DNA of 64,000 bases from Arsenicicoccus sp. oral taxon 190. Lineage in GTDB: Bacteria; Actinomycetota; Actinomycetes; Actinomycetales; Dermatophilaceae. Shown piece by piece: positions 7,370 to 17,071 of the stretch. The stretch's first letter is position 1; each line of letters starts with the position of its first letter. Location of the stretch: NCBI RefSeq assembly GCF_001189535.1, contig NZ_CP012070.1, forward strand, positions 3,348,001 to 3,412,000, in the 5' to 3' direction. The translations under genes were made by a program, and so were the position numbers. The notes under the pieces were generated by a model. The model ran no database searches. It was not told where the DNA came from and saw only the letters and a program-made list of their open reading frames with translations.

Positions 7370-9142
7370 TCAGTAGGTGCGGAACCCGCGCCGGGTCTTG
7401 CGCCCGAGGTAGCCGGCGGTGACCATGTGCTCCAGCAGCGGGGCCGGGGCGTAGCCCCGGTCTCGGAACTCCAGGTAGAGCTGGCGCTGGATGGCGTAGG
7501 AGACGTCCAGGCCGACGACGTCGAGCAGCTCGAAGGGCCCCATGGGCAGGGCGCAGCCGTTCTTCATGGCGGTGTCGATGTCGTCGGCGGTGGCGTAGTG
7601 CGCCTCGAGCATCTTGACGGCGTCGTTGAGGTAGGGGAACAGCAGCGCGTTGACGATGAACCCGGCCCGGTCGCCGCACCGCACCGGCACCTTGCCGAGC
7701 GCCCGGCACAGCTGGACGGCGGTCTCCTCGACGTCGGCGGCGGTGGAGACGGTCGAGACGACCTCGACAAGCTTCATGACCTGGGCGGGGTTGAAGAAGT
7801 GCAGCCCGACCACGTCAGCAGGCCGGCTGGTGGCCGCGGCCACCTGGATCACCGGCAGCGAGCTCGTGGTGGTCGCGAGGATCGCGCCGGGCCGGCAGAC
7901 CTCGTCGAGGCGGCGGAACATCGCGGTCTTGACCTCGACGTCCTCGGCGATGGCCTCGACGACCAGGTCGACGTCGGCCAGCGCGGTGACGTCGGTGGCG
8001 CCGGTGACCTGCCGCAGCGCCTCCTCCTTGGACGCCGGCGTGGCCTTGCCCTTGCTGATCGCCTTGTCGAGGCTGGCCGTGATGGCGGCGGTCACGCCGG
8101 CGACCTTGTCGTCGCTGCGCCCGACCACGGTCACCGGGTAGCCCGCCTTGGCGAAGACCTCGACGATGCCGGTCGCCATGGTGCCGGTGCCCACGACGCC
8201 GACCGAGCGGACCTCTCGGGTCGGCGCGGTCCCGGTGTCCGCCGCGGGGGTCTGGGCGTCGGGGACGACCGTGCCGGAGCCCGGCGCGTCGTAGGTGTAG
8301 AACCCGCGCCCGGTCTTGCGGCCCAGCAACCCGGCCGTGACCATCTGCTTGAGGATGGGGCTGGGGGCGTGCAGCTTGTCGCGGCCCTGGCGGTACATCG
8401 TGTCGAGGACCTGGTAGGCGGTGTCCAGGCCGATGAGGTCGAGCAGCGCCAGCGGCCCCATGGGGTAGCCGCAGCCGAACTGCATCGCGGCGTCGAGGTC
8501 CTCGCGGGTGGCGTAGCGCGACTCGTACATGCTCATCGCGTGGTTGAGGTAGCCGAAGAGCAGGTAGTTGCCGATGAAGCCGGCCTTGTCCCCGACCACC
8601 ACGGGGGTCTTGCCGAGCCGCTCGGCGAGGGCGCGCACCGCCGTGACGACGTCCGGGTCGGTGACGACCGTGGAGATGATCTCGACGAGCTTCTGCACGG
8701 GAGCGGGGTTGAAGAAGTGCAGGCCGACGACCCGCTCGGGGTGGGAGGTCGCCACGGAGATCTCGGTGACCGACAGGCTCGAGGTGTTGGTGGCGAGGAT
8801 GCAGGCGTCCGGGACGACCTGGTCGAGCCGCCCGAAGAGCTCCCGCTTGATCTCGAGCACCTCCGGCACCGCCTCGAGCACCAGGTCGCAGTCGGCGAGC
8901 GCGTCCAGGCTCGCGGCGAAGGTGATGCGACCCAGCAGCTCCTGCTGCTCGTCGGCGCCGAGCTTGCCGCGCTCCACGGCGCGACCCGTGGACCGCTCGA
9001 CGTGGCCGCGACCGCGCTCGACGGCGGCGTCGTCCATGTCGACCGCGACGACCCGCAGGCCGTGCCGGGCACAGACCTCGACGATGCCGGCACCCATGGT
9101 GCCGAGCCCGACCACTCCGATGTTGTCCACTGCGCGCTCCAT
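7370..9142 (-). CDS. tandem-duplicated 3-hydroxyacyl-CoA (3-hydroxybutyryl-CoA) dehydrogenase
   Basis: The enzyme would interconvert 3-hydroxyacyl-CoA and 3-oxoacyl-CoA with NAD(P). A single ~290-residue unit is normal; here 590 residues hold two in line. Unit 1 (about 5-290) has GLGTMGAGI (dinucleotide), NTSSLS (Ser), GLHFFNPAPVQKLVEI (His/Glu dyad), GDKAGFIGN (Asn) and YPMGPLALLDLIGLD. Unit 2 (about 310-590) repeats these as GTGTMATGI, TTSSLP, GLHFFNPAQVMKLVEV, GDRAGFIVN and LPMGPFELLDVVGLD. Catalytic His, Glu, Ser and Asn survive in both, so both may work. With ccrA and meaA near, a role in acetoacetyl-CoA to crotonyl-CoA conversion is likely. Confidence 0.88.
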   Translation of the reverse strand: MERAVDNIGVVGLGTMGAGIVEVCARHGLRVVAVDMDDAAVERGRGHVERSTGRAVERGKLGADEQQELLGRITFAASLDALADCDLVLEAVPEVLEIKRELFGRLDQVVPDACILATNTSSLSVTEISVATSHPERVVGLHFFNPAPVQKLVEIISTVVTDPDVVTAVRALAERLGKTPVVVGDKAGFIGNYLLFGYLNHAMSMYESRYATREDLDAAMQFGCGYPMGPLALLDLIGLDTAYQVLDTMYRQGRDKLHAPSPILKQMVTAGLLGRKTGRGFYTYDAPGSGTVVPDAQTPAADTGTAPTREVRSVGVVGTGTMATGIVEVFAKAGYPVTVVGRSDDKVAGVTAAITASLDKAISKGKATPASKEEALRQVTGATDVTALADVDLVVEAIAEDVEVKTAMFRRLDEVCRPGAILATTTSSLPVIQVAAATSRPADVVGLHFFNPAQVMKLVEVVSTVSTAADVEETAVQLCRALGKVPVRCGDRAGFIVNALLFPYLNDAVKMLEAHYATADDIDTAMKNGCALPMGPFELLDVVGLDVSYAIQRQLYLEFRDRGYAPAPLLEHMVTAGYLGRKTRRGFRTY

Positions 9143-9217
9143 GCTGGAAGTCTTGAGGGGGGTGCTGCGGCTTGCAAGACTGTCGGACTGCGGGCTTGGT
9201 CACAAAACTACCGGCCA

Positions 9218-9246
9218 GTATGCCGGGCGGCCGGGGCTCGGCATAC
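9218..9246. repeat. inverted GTATGCCG pair in a divergent promoter region
   Basis: GTATGCCG (9218-9225) and CGGCATAC (9239-9246) form an 8-bp dyad with a 13-base GC-rich centre between the divergent dehydrogenase and nucS genes. As neither gene ends here it is unlikely to be a terminator. Confidence 0.6.
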
Positions 9247-9268
9247 GGCTCTGACAGCCGCTGCGGAC

Positions 9269-9274
9269 TAGGGT
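9269..9274 (+). promoter_or_regulatory. -10 box of nucS (TAGGGT)
   Basis: TAGGGT ends 8 bases before the GTG start of nucS and no Shine-Dalgarno sequence is visible, so the mRNA is probably leaderless or nearly so. No clear -35 box was found. Confidence 0.45.
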
Positions 9275-9282
9275 GACGTGCC

Positions 9283-9978
9283 GTGCGACTCGTGATTGCC
9301 CGCTGCTCCGTCGACTACCAGGGTCGGCTCACCGCCCACCTGCCGCTCGCCACCCGGCTGCTCATGGTCAAGGGCGACGGCTCGGTGCTGGTGCACTCCG
9401 ACGGCGGCAGCTACAAGCCGCTCAACTGGATGACGCCGCCGTGCGCGCTGGCCGAGGTGGTGCCCGACGAGGAGGAGGCGCAGGAGGGGGCGACCGCGGT
9501 GTGGGTGGTCCGCAACGCCAAGTCCGGCGACGCCCTGCGCATCGCGATCCACGAGGTCCTGCACGACAGCGACCACGATCTCGGGGTCGACCCCGGGCTG
9601 GTCAAGGACGGCGTCGAGGCCCACCTGCAGCAGCTGCTGGCCCAGCACATCACCACCCTCGGCGACGGCTACTCGCTGGTGCGGCGGGAGTACATGACGG
9701 CGATCGGGCCGGTCGACATCCTGTGCCGCGACGAGAGCGGGGCCCACGTCGCGGTCGAGATCAAGCGGCGCGGCGAGATCGACGGCGTGGAGCAGCTCAC
9801 CCGCTACCTGGAGCTGCTCAACCGCGACCCCGCGCTGGCGCCCGTCACCGGGGTCTTCGCCGCGCAGCTGATCAAGCCGCAGGCCCGCACCCTCGCGACC
9901 GATCGCGGGATCCGGTGCGTGACCCTGGACTACGACGACCTCAAGGGGGTCGACCTGTCGGAGTTCCGGCTCTTCTGA
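9283..9978 (+). CDS. nucS: mismatch endonuclease NucS
   Basis: NucS (EndoMS) cuts both strands at mismatches and replaces MutS/MutL repair in most actinobacteria. The 231 residues equal the family length. The N-terminal domain begins MRLVIARCSVDYQGRLTAHLPLATRLL, as in known NucS proteins, and binds DNA and the sliding clamp. The C-terminal PD-(D/E)XK nuclease domain shows GPVDILCRDE and VAVEIKRRG, giving the catalytic Asp, Glu and Lys. The C-terminus LSEFRLF fits a clamp-binding peptide, by inference. A hairpin overlaps the stop codon. GTG is the only sensible start. Confidence 0.95.
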   Translation: MRLVIARCSVDYQGRLTAHLPLATRLLMVKGDGSVLVHSDGGSYKPLNWMTPPCALAEVVPDEEEAQEGATAVWVVRNAKSGDALRIAIHEVLHDSDHDLGVDPGLVKDGVEAHLQQLLAQHITTLGDGYSLVRREYMTAIGPVDILCRDESGAHVAVEIKRRGEIDGVEQLTRYLELLNRDPALAPVTGVFAAQLIKPQARTLATDRGIRCVTLDYDDLKGVDLSEFRLF

Positions 9979-9999
9979 GGCGGGGTGGCGCCCCGCTCA
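9976..9999 (+). terminator. hairpin overlapping the nucS stop codon
   Basis: TGAGGCGGGG and CCCCGCTCA pair (one bulged G) around a TGGCG loop. It begins at the stop codon of nucS and precedes the promoter of the next gene. No U-tract follows, as usual in GC-rich actinobacteria. Confidence 0.5.
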
Positions 10000-10039
10000 G
10001 GACCTCGTCGTCGTCGGAGGGCGGCCCAGGCCAGGACGG

Positions 10040-10106
10040 TAGAGTGCGCCCGTGACCGAGCCCCGATTCTGTTACATCGTCCTCTGCCACACCCGGGTCG
10101 ACGCTC
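10040..10106 (+). pseudogene. out-of-frame 5' part of the GT14 gene, with leaderless promoter
   Basis: TAGAGT (10040-10045) lies six bases before GTG 10052, giving a good leaderless start. That frame encodes MTEPRFCYIVLCHTRVD, which is exactly how Core-2/I-branching (GT14) proteins begin, but then leaves the family sequence. The family sequence continues as TLVRRIRHLSPEA in another frame from about 10101. The join (near GTCGACGCTC) therefore carries an indel. No homopolymer slippery site is present. Confidence 0.6.
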
Positions 10107-10946
10107 GTGCGCCGGATCCGGCACCTGTCCCCCGAGGCTGCCGTCCTGGTCCGCTACAGCTCCGCCGCGGCGCTGGACCGCGCCGTCCTGGAGGAGGCCG
10201 GCGCCGCCGTCCTGGTCAGCGACATCGCGACCTGGTGGGGCGACTGGTCCCTCGTGGACGCCGAGCTGGAGTGCTACGAGACGGCGCTGCGCCTGGTCGA
10301 CCCCGACCACGTCGTGCTCGTGTCCGGCCAGGACTACCCCATCACGGACCTGCGGGCGTGGGAGCAGCAGGTGGCGCAGCGAGGGGCCGACGCGATGCTG
10401 GCCCTGCACGACCCCGACCCGGTCACCGTCGACAACCGCTGGCGCATCGTCCGAGGTCCGGCGCTGCCCGGCCCGGTGCACCGCGCCGCGGTCGCCGTCG
10501 CCTGGCGCATCACGCTGGCCGCACGGGGCCGCCTATACCTCAACGACTCCCCCAAGCGGGCCGACCACCGGTGGTGGATCGGCGTGCCACGCCGCGGGGA
10601 GCGTCGCCCGGTCCGCAAGGCCAGCCAGTGGAAGGTGCTGTCCCGCCACGCCGTCGAGGTGCTGCTGCAGCACTACCGCCAGGACCCGCAGGAGCGGGCG
10701 TTCTTCGCCAGCTGCAAGGTCCCCGACGAGCTCTACGTCGCCTCCACGCTCACCGCGGCCGGGGTGGACGTGGTGGCGGCCCCGACGACCTTCGCGCACT
10801 TCCCGGAGGACGGCTCGAGCCCGGAGTACCTCACCCGGGAGCACGTGCGCGAGGCGGTGGCGGCGGGGTCGCCGTTCGCGCGCAAGCTGCACCCGGACGC
10901 CGACCCCGAGGTCCTCGCCGCGCTCGACGCGGCCGCCGGACGCTAG
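10107..10946 (+). CDS. beta-1,6-N-acetylglucosaminyltransferase-like (GT14), frame disrupted at 5' end
   Basis: This frame encodes most of a Core-2/I-branching-type transferase: VLVSGQDYPI near 75, ADHRWWIGVPRR, KASQWKVLSRHAVEVLL and SCKVPDELYVASTL near 205, all GT14 hallmarks. Such enzymes add GlcNAc to a branching position; bacterial acceptors are mostly unknown. The natural N-terminus (from GTG 10052) is in a different frame, so either the gene is inactivated, the read has an error, or the shortened protein starts at GTG 10107 and lacks the first strand of the Rossmann-like fold. No ribosome site precedes 10107. It converges on the histidine phosphatase gene with 7 bases between. Confidence 0.65.
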   Translation: MRRIRHLSPEAAVLVRYSSAAALDRAVLEEAGAAVLVSDIATWWGDWSLVDAELECYETALRLVDPDHVVLVSGQDYPITDLRAWEQQVAQRGADAMLALHDPDPVTVDNRWRIVRGPALPGPVHRAAVAVAWRITLAARGRLYLNDSPKRADHRWWIGVPRRGERRPVRKASQWKVLSRHAVEVLLQHYRQDPQERAFFASCKVPDELYVASTLTAAGVDVVAAPTTFAHFPEDGSSPEYLTREHVREAVAAGSPFARKLHPDADPEVLAALDAAAGR

Positions 10947-10953
10947 CCCGGGC

Positions 10954-11577
10954 TCACGCCGAGGCGCGACCGGGCCAGTCGTCCATCACCCAGCCGTCGG
11001 CGTCGATGCGGATCCGCACGGGCTCGGCGCGCTGCGGGATCCCGCCGGCGAAGAGGTCGCTGCGGACGTTGTCGCACAGCCGCGGCAGGGCGGTCATCAT
11101 CACCCTCTCGTGGCTGAGCACGAGCACCGTCTCCCCGCGGTGCGCGTCGGCGATCCCCTCCAGGGCCCGGCGAAACCGCTGCACGACCTGGTAGCCGTCC
11201 TCCCCGCCCGGGGGCGCGAGGGCGAGGTCGCCACGGCACCACCCCGTCACGACGGCGGTCAGCCGCGCGTCCCCGACGGGCTGGCCGGCCAGCTCGCCCA
11301 CCTCGTGCTCCTCGAGGCCGTCGACCACCTCCGACGGCACCCCGAGCGCCCCGGACACCACCCGGCAGCTCTGGACCGCTCGGGACAGCCTGCTGGTGCA
11401 GACGGCGCTGATCCGCACCGTCGGGTCCTGCCGCAACCGGTCGGCGAGCGCGGCCATCTGCGCGACGCCGGCGTCCGTGAGCCACCCGCCGTCATCGGTC
11501 AGCAGCCCCGGCTCGGCGAAGGCCGCGTGACCGTGCGCTGCCACGAGCACGGTTGCGGGACACTGCAGGTCGCTCAT
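10954..11577 (-). CDS. histidine phosphatase family protein with altered RHG motif
   Basis: The 207-residue protein follows the phosphoglycerate-mutase-like histidine phosphatase plan: VLVAAHGHAAF (site of the usual RHG), TSRLSRAVQS (second Arg), GLEEHEVGELAG (acid) and LVLSHERVMM (second His). The first Arg of the RHG triad is Ala here, an unusual change at a phosphate-binding residue; the nucleophilic His remains. Activity is therefore uncertain and the substrate unknown. The start ATG at 11577 is preceded by TAGAGT (minus strand, 11586-11591) eight bases away and lacks a ribosome site, so it is probably leaderless. Confidence 0.72.
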   Translation of the reverse strand: MSDLQCPATVLVAAHGHAAFAEPGLLTDDGGWLTDAGVAQMAALADRLRQDPTVRISAVCTSRLSRAVQSCRVVSGALGVPSEVVDGLEEHEVGELAGQPVGDARLTAVVTGWCRGDLALAPPGGEDGYQVVQRFRRALEGIADAHRGETVLVLSHERVMMTALPRLCDNVRSDLFAGGIPQRAEPVRIRIDADGWVMDDWPGRASA

Positions 11578-11612
11578 GGGGCCTCACTCTAGCGAGGCTC
11601 CCGGACGGCGCC

Positions 11613-11675
11613 ACCGCACGGTCGGTCGCGGACAGTGCCGCGCGCCGGCCTGCCCGCGGGCGCGCACCGCACGGC

Positions 11676-11694
<19 letters not shown>
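11613..11694. repeat. short direct repeat duplicating the end of meaA
   Basis: ACCGCACGG-TCGGTCGCGGACAGTGCCG-type sequence at 11613-11640 reappears at 11666-11694, where it spans the stop codon and last codons of meaA. The copies are about 29 bp with a few differences, 53 bases apart. This looks like a decayed local duplication. Confidence 0.7.
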
Positions 11695-13811
<2,117 letters not shown>

Positions 13812-13817
13812 GCCCGC

Positions 13818-13823
13818 AACCTA
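13818..13823 (-). promoter_or_regulatory. -10 box of meaA (TAGGTT)
   Basis: On the minus strand TAGGTT is followed by six bases and then the ATG of meaA. No ribosome site is present, which suggests leaderless translation. Confidence 0.45.
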
Positions 13824-13888
13824 CCGGCGGGTCCGGCCCGGCGGGAGACCCGGTGACGGCCGCCACAGGGTGAGACCGCCCACAGGGG

Positions 13889-14224
13889 TCAGCGGGTGTC
13901 GCGACGCTCCAGCACCTTGCCCAGCCGCATCGCCGCGACCACCCGCTCGAACCTCGCCGAGGGGTTGACGATCACCAGCCGGCGCCCGGCTCTGCGCGCC
14001 CGGTGGTGGGCCCCAGCGATGAGCGCGAGGGCGGTGGCGTCGTGGATCTCGGCCGCGTCGAGGTGCAGCAGCAGCTCACCCTCCCCGAGGACGATGGCGC
14101 GGTGGATCTCCTCACGCAGCGCGTGGTCGTTGCGGGCGTCCAGCCGCCCCTGCACCCGCAGCTCGTAGCCGGGCAGCACGACCTCGACGACCGTGTCCCC
14201 GGTGGTGGTGCGCCCCCTCGCCAT
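13889..14224 (-). CDS. STAS-domain protein (anti-sigma factor antagonist-like)
   Basis: The 111-residue single STAS domain shows the order LRVQGRLDARNDHALREEIHRAI, LLLHLDAAEIHDATALALIAGAHHRARRAGRRLVIVNPS. In SpoIIAA-like antagonists the loop reads D-S-[ST]-G with a phosphorylatable Ser. Here it is D-A-T-A, so the usual Ser is missing and Thr would be the only candidate. It may bind an anti-sigma kinase without being switched, or be a partner of another protein. No kinase gene is near. ATG at 14224 follows AGGAGG. The meaA start lies about 80 bases beyond its stop. Confidence 0.72.
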   Translation of the reverse strand: MARGRTTTGDTVVEVVLPGYELRVQGRLDARNDHALREEIHRAIVLGEGELLLHLDAAEIHDATALALIAGAHHRARRAGRRLVIVNPSARFERVVAAMRLGKVLERRDTR

Positions 14225-14373
14225 ACGGCCTCCTGCGGTCCCGGCACGGTGGGCGCGCCGAGCAGCCTGACGTCACTCTGATGGACATATTGCACCACGT
14301 GGAGTGATCATCGGCGCCCGTTGGAGGACACCAGCGCCCGATTGGCGCGATCGGGGCGTGCCACGATGGCCTC

Positions 14374-14991
14374 ATGGTCAACCTCACGCGCATCTACACC
14401 CGCACCGGCGACGACGGCACGACGCACCTCGGCGACTTCAGCCGGACCCGCAAGACCGACCCGCGGCTGCAGGCCTACGCGGACGCCAACGAGGCCAATG
14501 CCTGCCTCGGGATCGCCATCGCGGCGGGCGACCTGCGCGAGGACGTCGTGGCGACCGTGACCCGCGTGCAGAACGACCTCTTCGACGTCGGCGCGGACCT
14601 GTGCAACCCGCTGCGCAGCGAGACGCCGGAGTACCCCCCGCTGCGTGTCCAGGCCGCGTGGATCGACGAGCTCGAGGCCGACTGCGACACCTACAACGGC
14701 GAGCTGGAGAAGCTGCGCTCCTTCATCCTGCCCGGGGGGTCGGCCGGCTCGGCCTATCTGCACCTGGCGTGCACCGTGGTGCGCCGCGCGGAGCGCAGCA
14801 CCTGGGCAGCGATCGACACGTATGGCGACCACCCCGCCCCCGAGGGCGCCGAGCGGGGGGCCGGTGGCGTCAACGTCCTCACGGCGAAGTACCTGAACCG
14901 GCTGTCGGACCTGCTCTTCATCCTCGCGCGGGTGGCCAACCGGGACCACGGCGGGGACGTGCTGTGGCAGCCGGGCGGCGGCCGCGAGTAG
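14374..14991 (+). CDS. pduO: cob(I)alamin adenosyltransferase, PduO type
   Basis: It transfers adenosyl from ATP to cob(I)alamin to make the cofactor that MeaA needs. The 205 residues show the PduO family order: TRIYTRTGDDGTTHLGD (ATP-binding, near 5-20), DANEANACLG, RVQNDLFDVGADL, ILPGGSAGSAYLHLACTVVRRAER (the PGGS...R-x-x-E motif) and LNRLSDLLFILAR. Length and motifs are normal. CACGAT ends six bases before the ATG at 14374 and no ribosome site is near, so a leaderless mRNA is possible. It faces DUF2550 tail to tail with 9 bases between. Confidence 0.93.
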   Translation: MVNLTRIYTRTGDDGTTHLGDFSRTRKTDPRLQAYADANEANACLGIAIAAGDLREDVVATVTRVQNDLFDVGADLCNPLRSETPEYPPLRVQAAWIDELEADCDTYNGELEKLRSFILPGGSAGSAYLHLACTVVRRAERSTWAAIDTYGDHPAPEGAERGAGGVNVLTAKYLNRLSDLLFILARVANRDHGGDVLWQPGGGRE

Positions 14992-15000
14992 GCGGTACGG

Positions 15001-15432
15001 TCAGGCGACCCGCGGCGGCCACCCCGGCGGGCTGGCCTCGTGCCAGGACCGCACGGCGGTGTAGGAGTCGCGGGGCAGCACCATCTCCAGCTGCCGACCG
15101 GAGTCCGACAGCGCGACGACCACCGGGTCCTCGACCAGCGGCGCCTGGCCGCGGGCGGGCTCCCCCGCGTGCAGCAGGGCCATCCCCGTGCGGCTCACCC
15201 GGTGGCTCGGCTGCAGCGTCGCGCCGCTCAGCGGGAAGACCACGAGGTGCTCGGACTCGAAGCGTGCCAGCCCGTAGCGCCACGACGCCCGCCCCGGGCG
15301 GCGGTAGGCGCACACGAACATGGGAGCGCCGGCGGCGATCAGCCGCCGGCGCAGGTAGGTGCCGAGCAAAGCCAGCACCAGCAGCACCGCAGCACCGGCG
15401 GCCACCATCTCGGTGATCTCGATGCCGTCCAC
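15001..15432 (-). CDS. DUF2550 membrane-anchored protein
   Basis: The protein has 143 residues: one N-terminal membrane segment (MVAAGAAVLLVLALLGTYL) followed by a basic RRR stretch and a cytoplasmic domain with CAYRRPGRASWRYGLARFESEHLVVFPL. This is the DUF2550 family, found almost only in actinobacteria and usually right after atpC, as here (12 bases after its stop). Its function is not known. The position supports membership in the distal part of the ATP synthase operon, although the rest of that operon lies 11 kb away. Confidence 0.85.
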   Translation of the reverse strand: MDGIEITEMVAAGAAVLLVLALLGTYLRRRLIAAGAPMFVCAYRRPGRASWRYGLARFESEHLVVFPLSGATLQPSHRVSRTGMALLHAGEPARGQAPLVEDPVVVALSDSGRQLEMVLPRDSYTAVRSWHEASPPGWPPRVA

Positions 15433-15444
15433 GGTGCGGCCGGG

Positions 15445-15717
15445 TCAGCGTCCGTGGGAGGCAGCAGCCTCGTCGACGTGCTCCGCGACCAGGGTCACGT
15501 GGTCGTCGTGGACGGACAGGAAGCCGGAGTCGATGCGGACCGTGCGCCGGCCCTCCCCCGAGGTGATGGACACGTCGCCGCTGACCAGCACGCCGAGCAG
15601 GGGGGTGTGGCCGGGGAGGATGCCGAGCTCGCCCTCGGTCGTGCGGGCGGTGACCGACGAGGCCTCGCCCTCCCAGACGGGGCGATCCGCGGCGACGAGT
15701 TGGACCTGCAGGGGCAC
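15445..15717 (-). CDS. atpC: ATP synthase epsilon subunit (AtpC)
   Basis: Epsilon belongs to the central stalk of F1 and couples rotation to catalysis, often inhibiting ATP hydrolysis. From GTG 15717 the 90-residue protein begins PLQVQLVAADRPVWEGEA and contains GELGILPGHTPLLGVL, hallmarks of the beta-sandwich domain. The C-terminal two-helix domain is very short, as in other actinobacteria. GAGGAG lies 6-7 bases before this GTG, so I prefer it to the ATG at 15753. It is separated from atpD (26718-28178) by a polysaccharide locus, which is unusual because atpC normally follows atpD directly. Confidence 0.9.
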   Translation of the reverse strand: MPLQVQLVAADRPVWEGEASSVTARTTEGELGILPGHTPLLGVLVSGDVSITSGEGRRTVRIDSGFLSVHDDHVTLVAEHVDEAAASHGR

Positions 15718-15824
15718 GGGGATCTCCTCGGACCTCGGGGATGGTGTGGACACATGGTACTAGGCGCCCCCGAGAGCACCCGACTAGGCCGAACGGATGG
15801 GGCTTTGTCACTCTTTGTCCGAAT

Positions 15825-15841
15825 CGCTCCTGGACGGAGCG
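15825..15841. other. small dyad in the atpC / polysaccharide locus gap
   Basis: CGCTCC and GGAGCG pair around TGGAC. It lies in the 289-base gap (15718-16006) between atpC (minus) and the first glycosyltransferase (plus), which must hold promoters for both directions. This gap is less GC-rich than its surroundings; I see no clear -10/-35 pair. Confidence 0.35.
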
Positions 15842-16006
15842 TGAAAACTGATTACCCAGCGGGGTCGATGCCTGCGATTCGGGTGGCGTTTCGGCTGCTC
15901 CCGGGCCTAGGGCAAGCACTCTAGGTAACGTTGACGGAGTACGAGGCCGCTGGAGCCTGCCCTCCCGCGGCCGGGGGGAACACGCTCGCCACCGATGGGG
16001 GACCGA

Positions 16007-17014
16007 ATGACCACGCTCGACCCGGCGCCACGCGTCACCGTCGTGATGCCGACCTACCGCCGCCCGGAGATGCTCCGCGAGGCGCTCGGGTCGGCGGTGG
16101 CCCAGACCCTGCGCGACCTGGAGATCCTGGTCTGCGACAACGCCGACGACCCCGCCGCCCGCCAGGTGGTGGAGTCCTTCGCCGACGACCGCATCACCTA
16201 CCTCGGTCGCCCGGAGAACCTCGGCATGATCGGCAACGCCCTCGACGGGTTCCGGCGGGCGCGGGGCGAGTTCGTGATCAAGCTGGACGACGACGACGCC
16301 TTCGAGCCCGACGCGCTCGCGACGATGCTGGCCGGCTTCGACGACCGCCCCGACGTCACCGCCTCCTTCTGCGACCTGCGGCTCGTGGACGTCCACGGCC
16401 AGACCCTCGCGGCCGACACCGAGCAGGTCCAGCGCGACACGCACCGGGCCGAGCTCGCACCCGGCCTGCACCAGCCGTTCAGCGGGCTGGCCGCGCAGGG
16501 GGCCGTCTCGCTGTCCGGGTCGTTGCTGCGACGGGCGAGCATCGACTGGGACCGCGTCCCCGAGCAGGCCGGCACCTCCTACGACCTCTACCTGACCATG
16601 GCGGCGGCCCGCGGCGGCGCCGCCGCGTGGTACACCAAGCGGCCGCTGGTGCGGTACCGGATCCACGGCGCCAACGACAGCGTCAAGAACGTCGTCCCCA
16701 GCCTGGAGGCCTCGCAGTGGATCCTGCAGGACGCCCAGGCCTCCGGGCAGCACGGCGACCGCGAGGTCATGCGGCAGCGGATCGCCCAGGACGATGCCAG
16801 GCTCGCGCGGGAGTATCTCCTGCGCGGGGACACGGGCCGGTGCCGCCGCTCGGCCCTCGCGAGCCTGCGGGTTCGCCCCACGCCCGGTGCGGCTGCCACC
16901 CTGGTGCTGGGGTCCTTGCCCCGCCGGCTCGGCACCCGCATCAGCCAGCGCCGACGCGAGGCCTACCTCGGTGCCTCGGCGCCCACGGCCACCGCACCCA
17001 CCCCTGACCACTGA
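16007..17014 (+). CDS. glycosyltransferase family 2
   Basis: GT-A-fold transferase of 335 residues, first gene of the plus-strand polysaccharide locus. It starts PRVTVVMPTYRRPEMLREAL; the nucleotide-sugar Asp is in LVCDNADD and the metal-binding acidic run in VIKLDDDDAF near 90. RYRIHGAND near 220 is a common C-terminal GT2 motif. The sugar and acceptor cannot be read from sequence. GGGGGA lies 5 bases before ATG 16007, which I prefer over the ATG at 15995. The codon use and GC are like the host, unlike the genes that follow from 18 kb. Confidence 0.83.
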   Translation: MTTLDPAPRVTVVMPTYRRPEMLREALGSAVAQTLRDLEILVCDNADDPAARQVVESFADDRITYLGRPENLGMIGNALDGFRRARGEFVIKLDDDDAFEPDALATMLAGFDDRPDVTASFCDLRLVDVHGQTLAADTEQVQRDTHRAELAPGLHQPFSGLAAQGAVSLSGSLLRRASIDWDRVPEQAGTSYDLYLTMAAARGGAAAWYTKRPLVRYRIHGANDSVKNVVPSLEASQWILQDAQASGQHGDREVMRQRIAQDDARLAREYLLRGDTGRCRRSALASLRVRPTPGAAATLVLGSLPRRLGTRISQRRREAYLGASAPTATAPTPDH

Positions 17015-17071
17015 CGGCGGCCCCGACCGACCGCACCACGACCAGCACGCACCGTGCCCCGAAGGAGACTC

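Noticed and set aside
6908..9271. A 787-codon open frame on the plus strand
   Set aside because: Antisense of the double dehydrogenase, which has clear catalytic motifs.
10095..10110. Programmed frameshift in the GT14 gene
   Set aside because: There is no slippery heptamer, homopolymer or downstream pseudoknot; an indel is the simpler reading.
13812..13888. Cobalamin riboswitch before meaA
   Set aside because: The meaA transcript appears leaderless and only about 80 bases separate it from the STAS gene, too short for a riboswitch.
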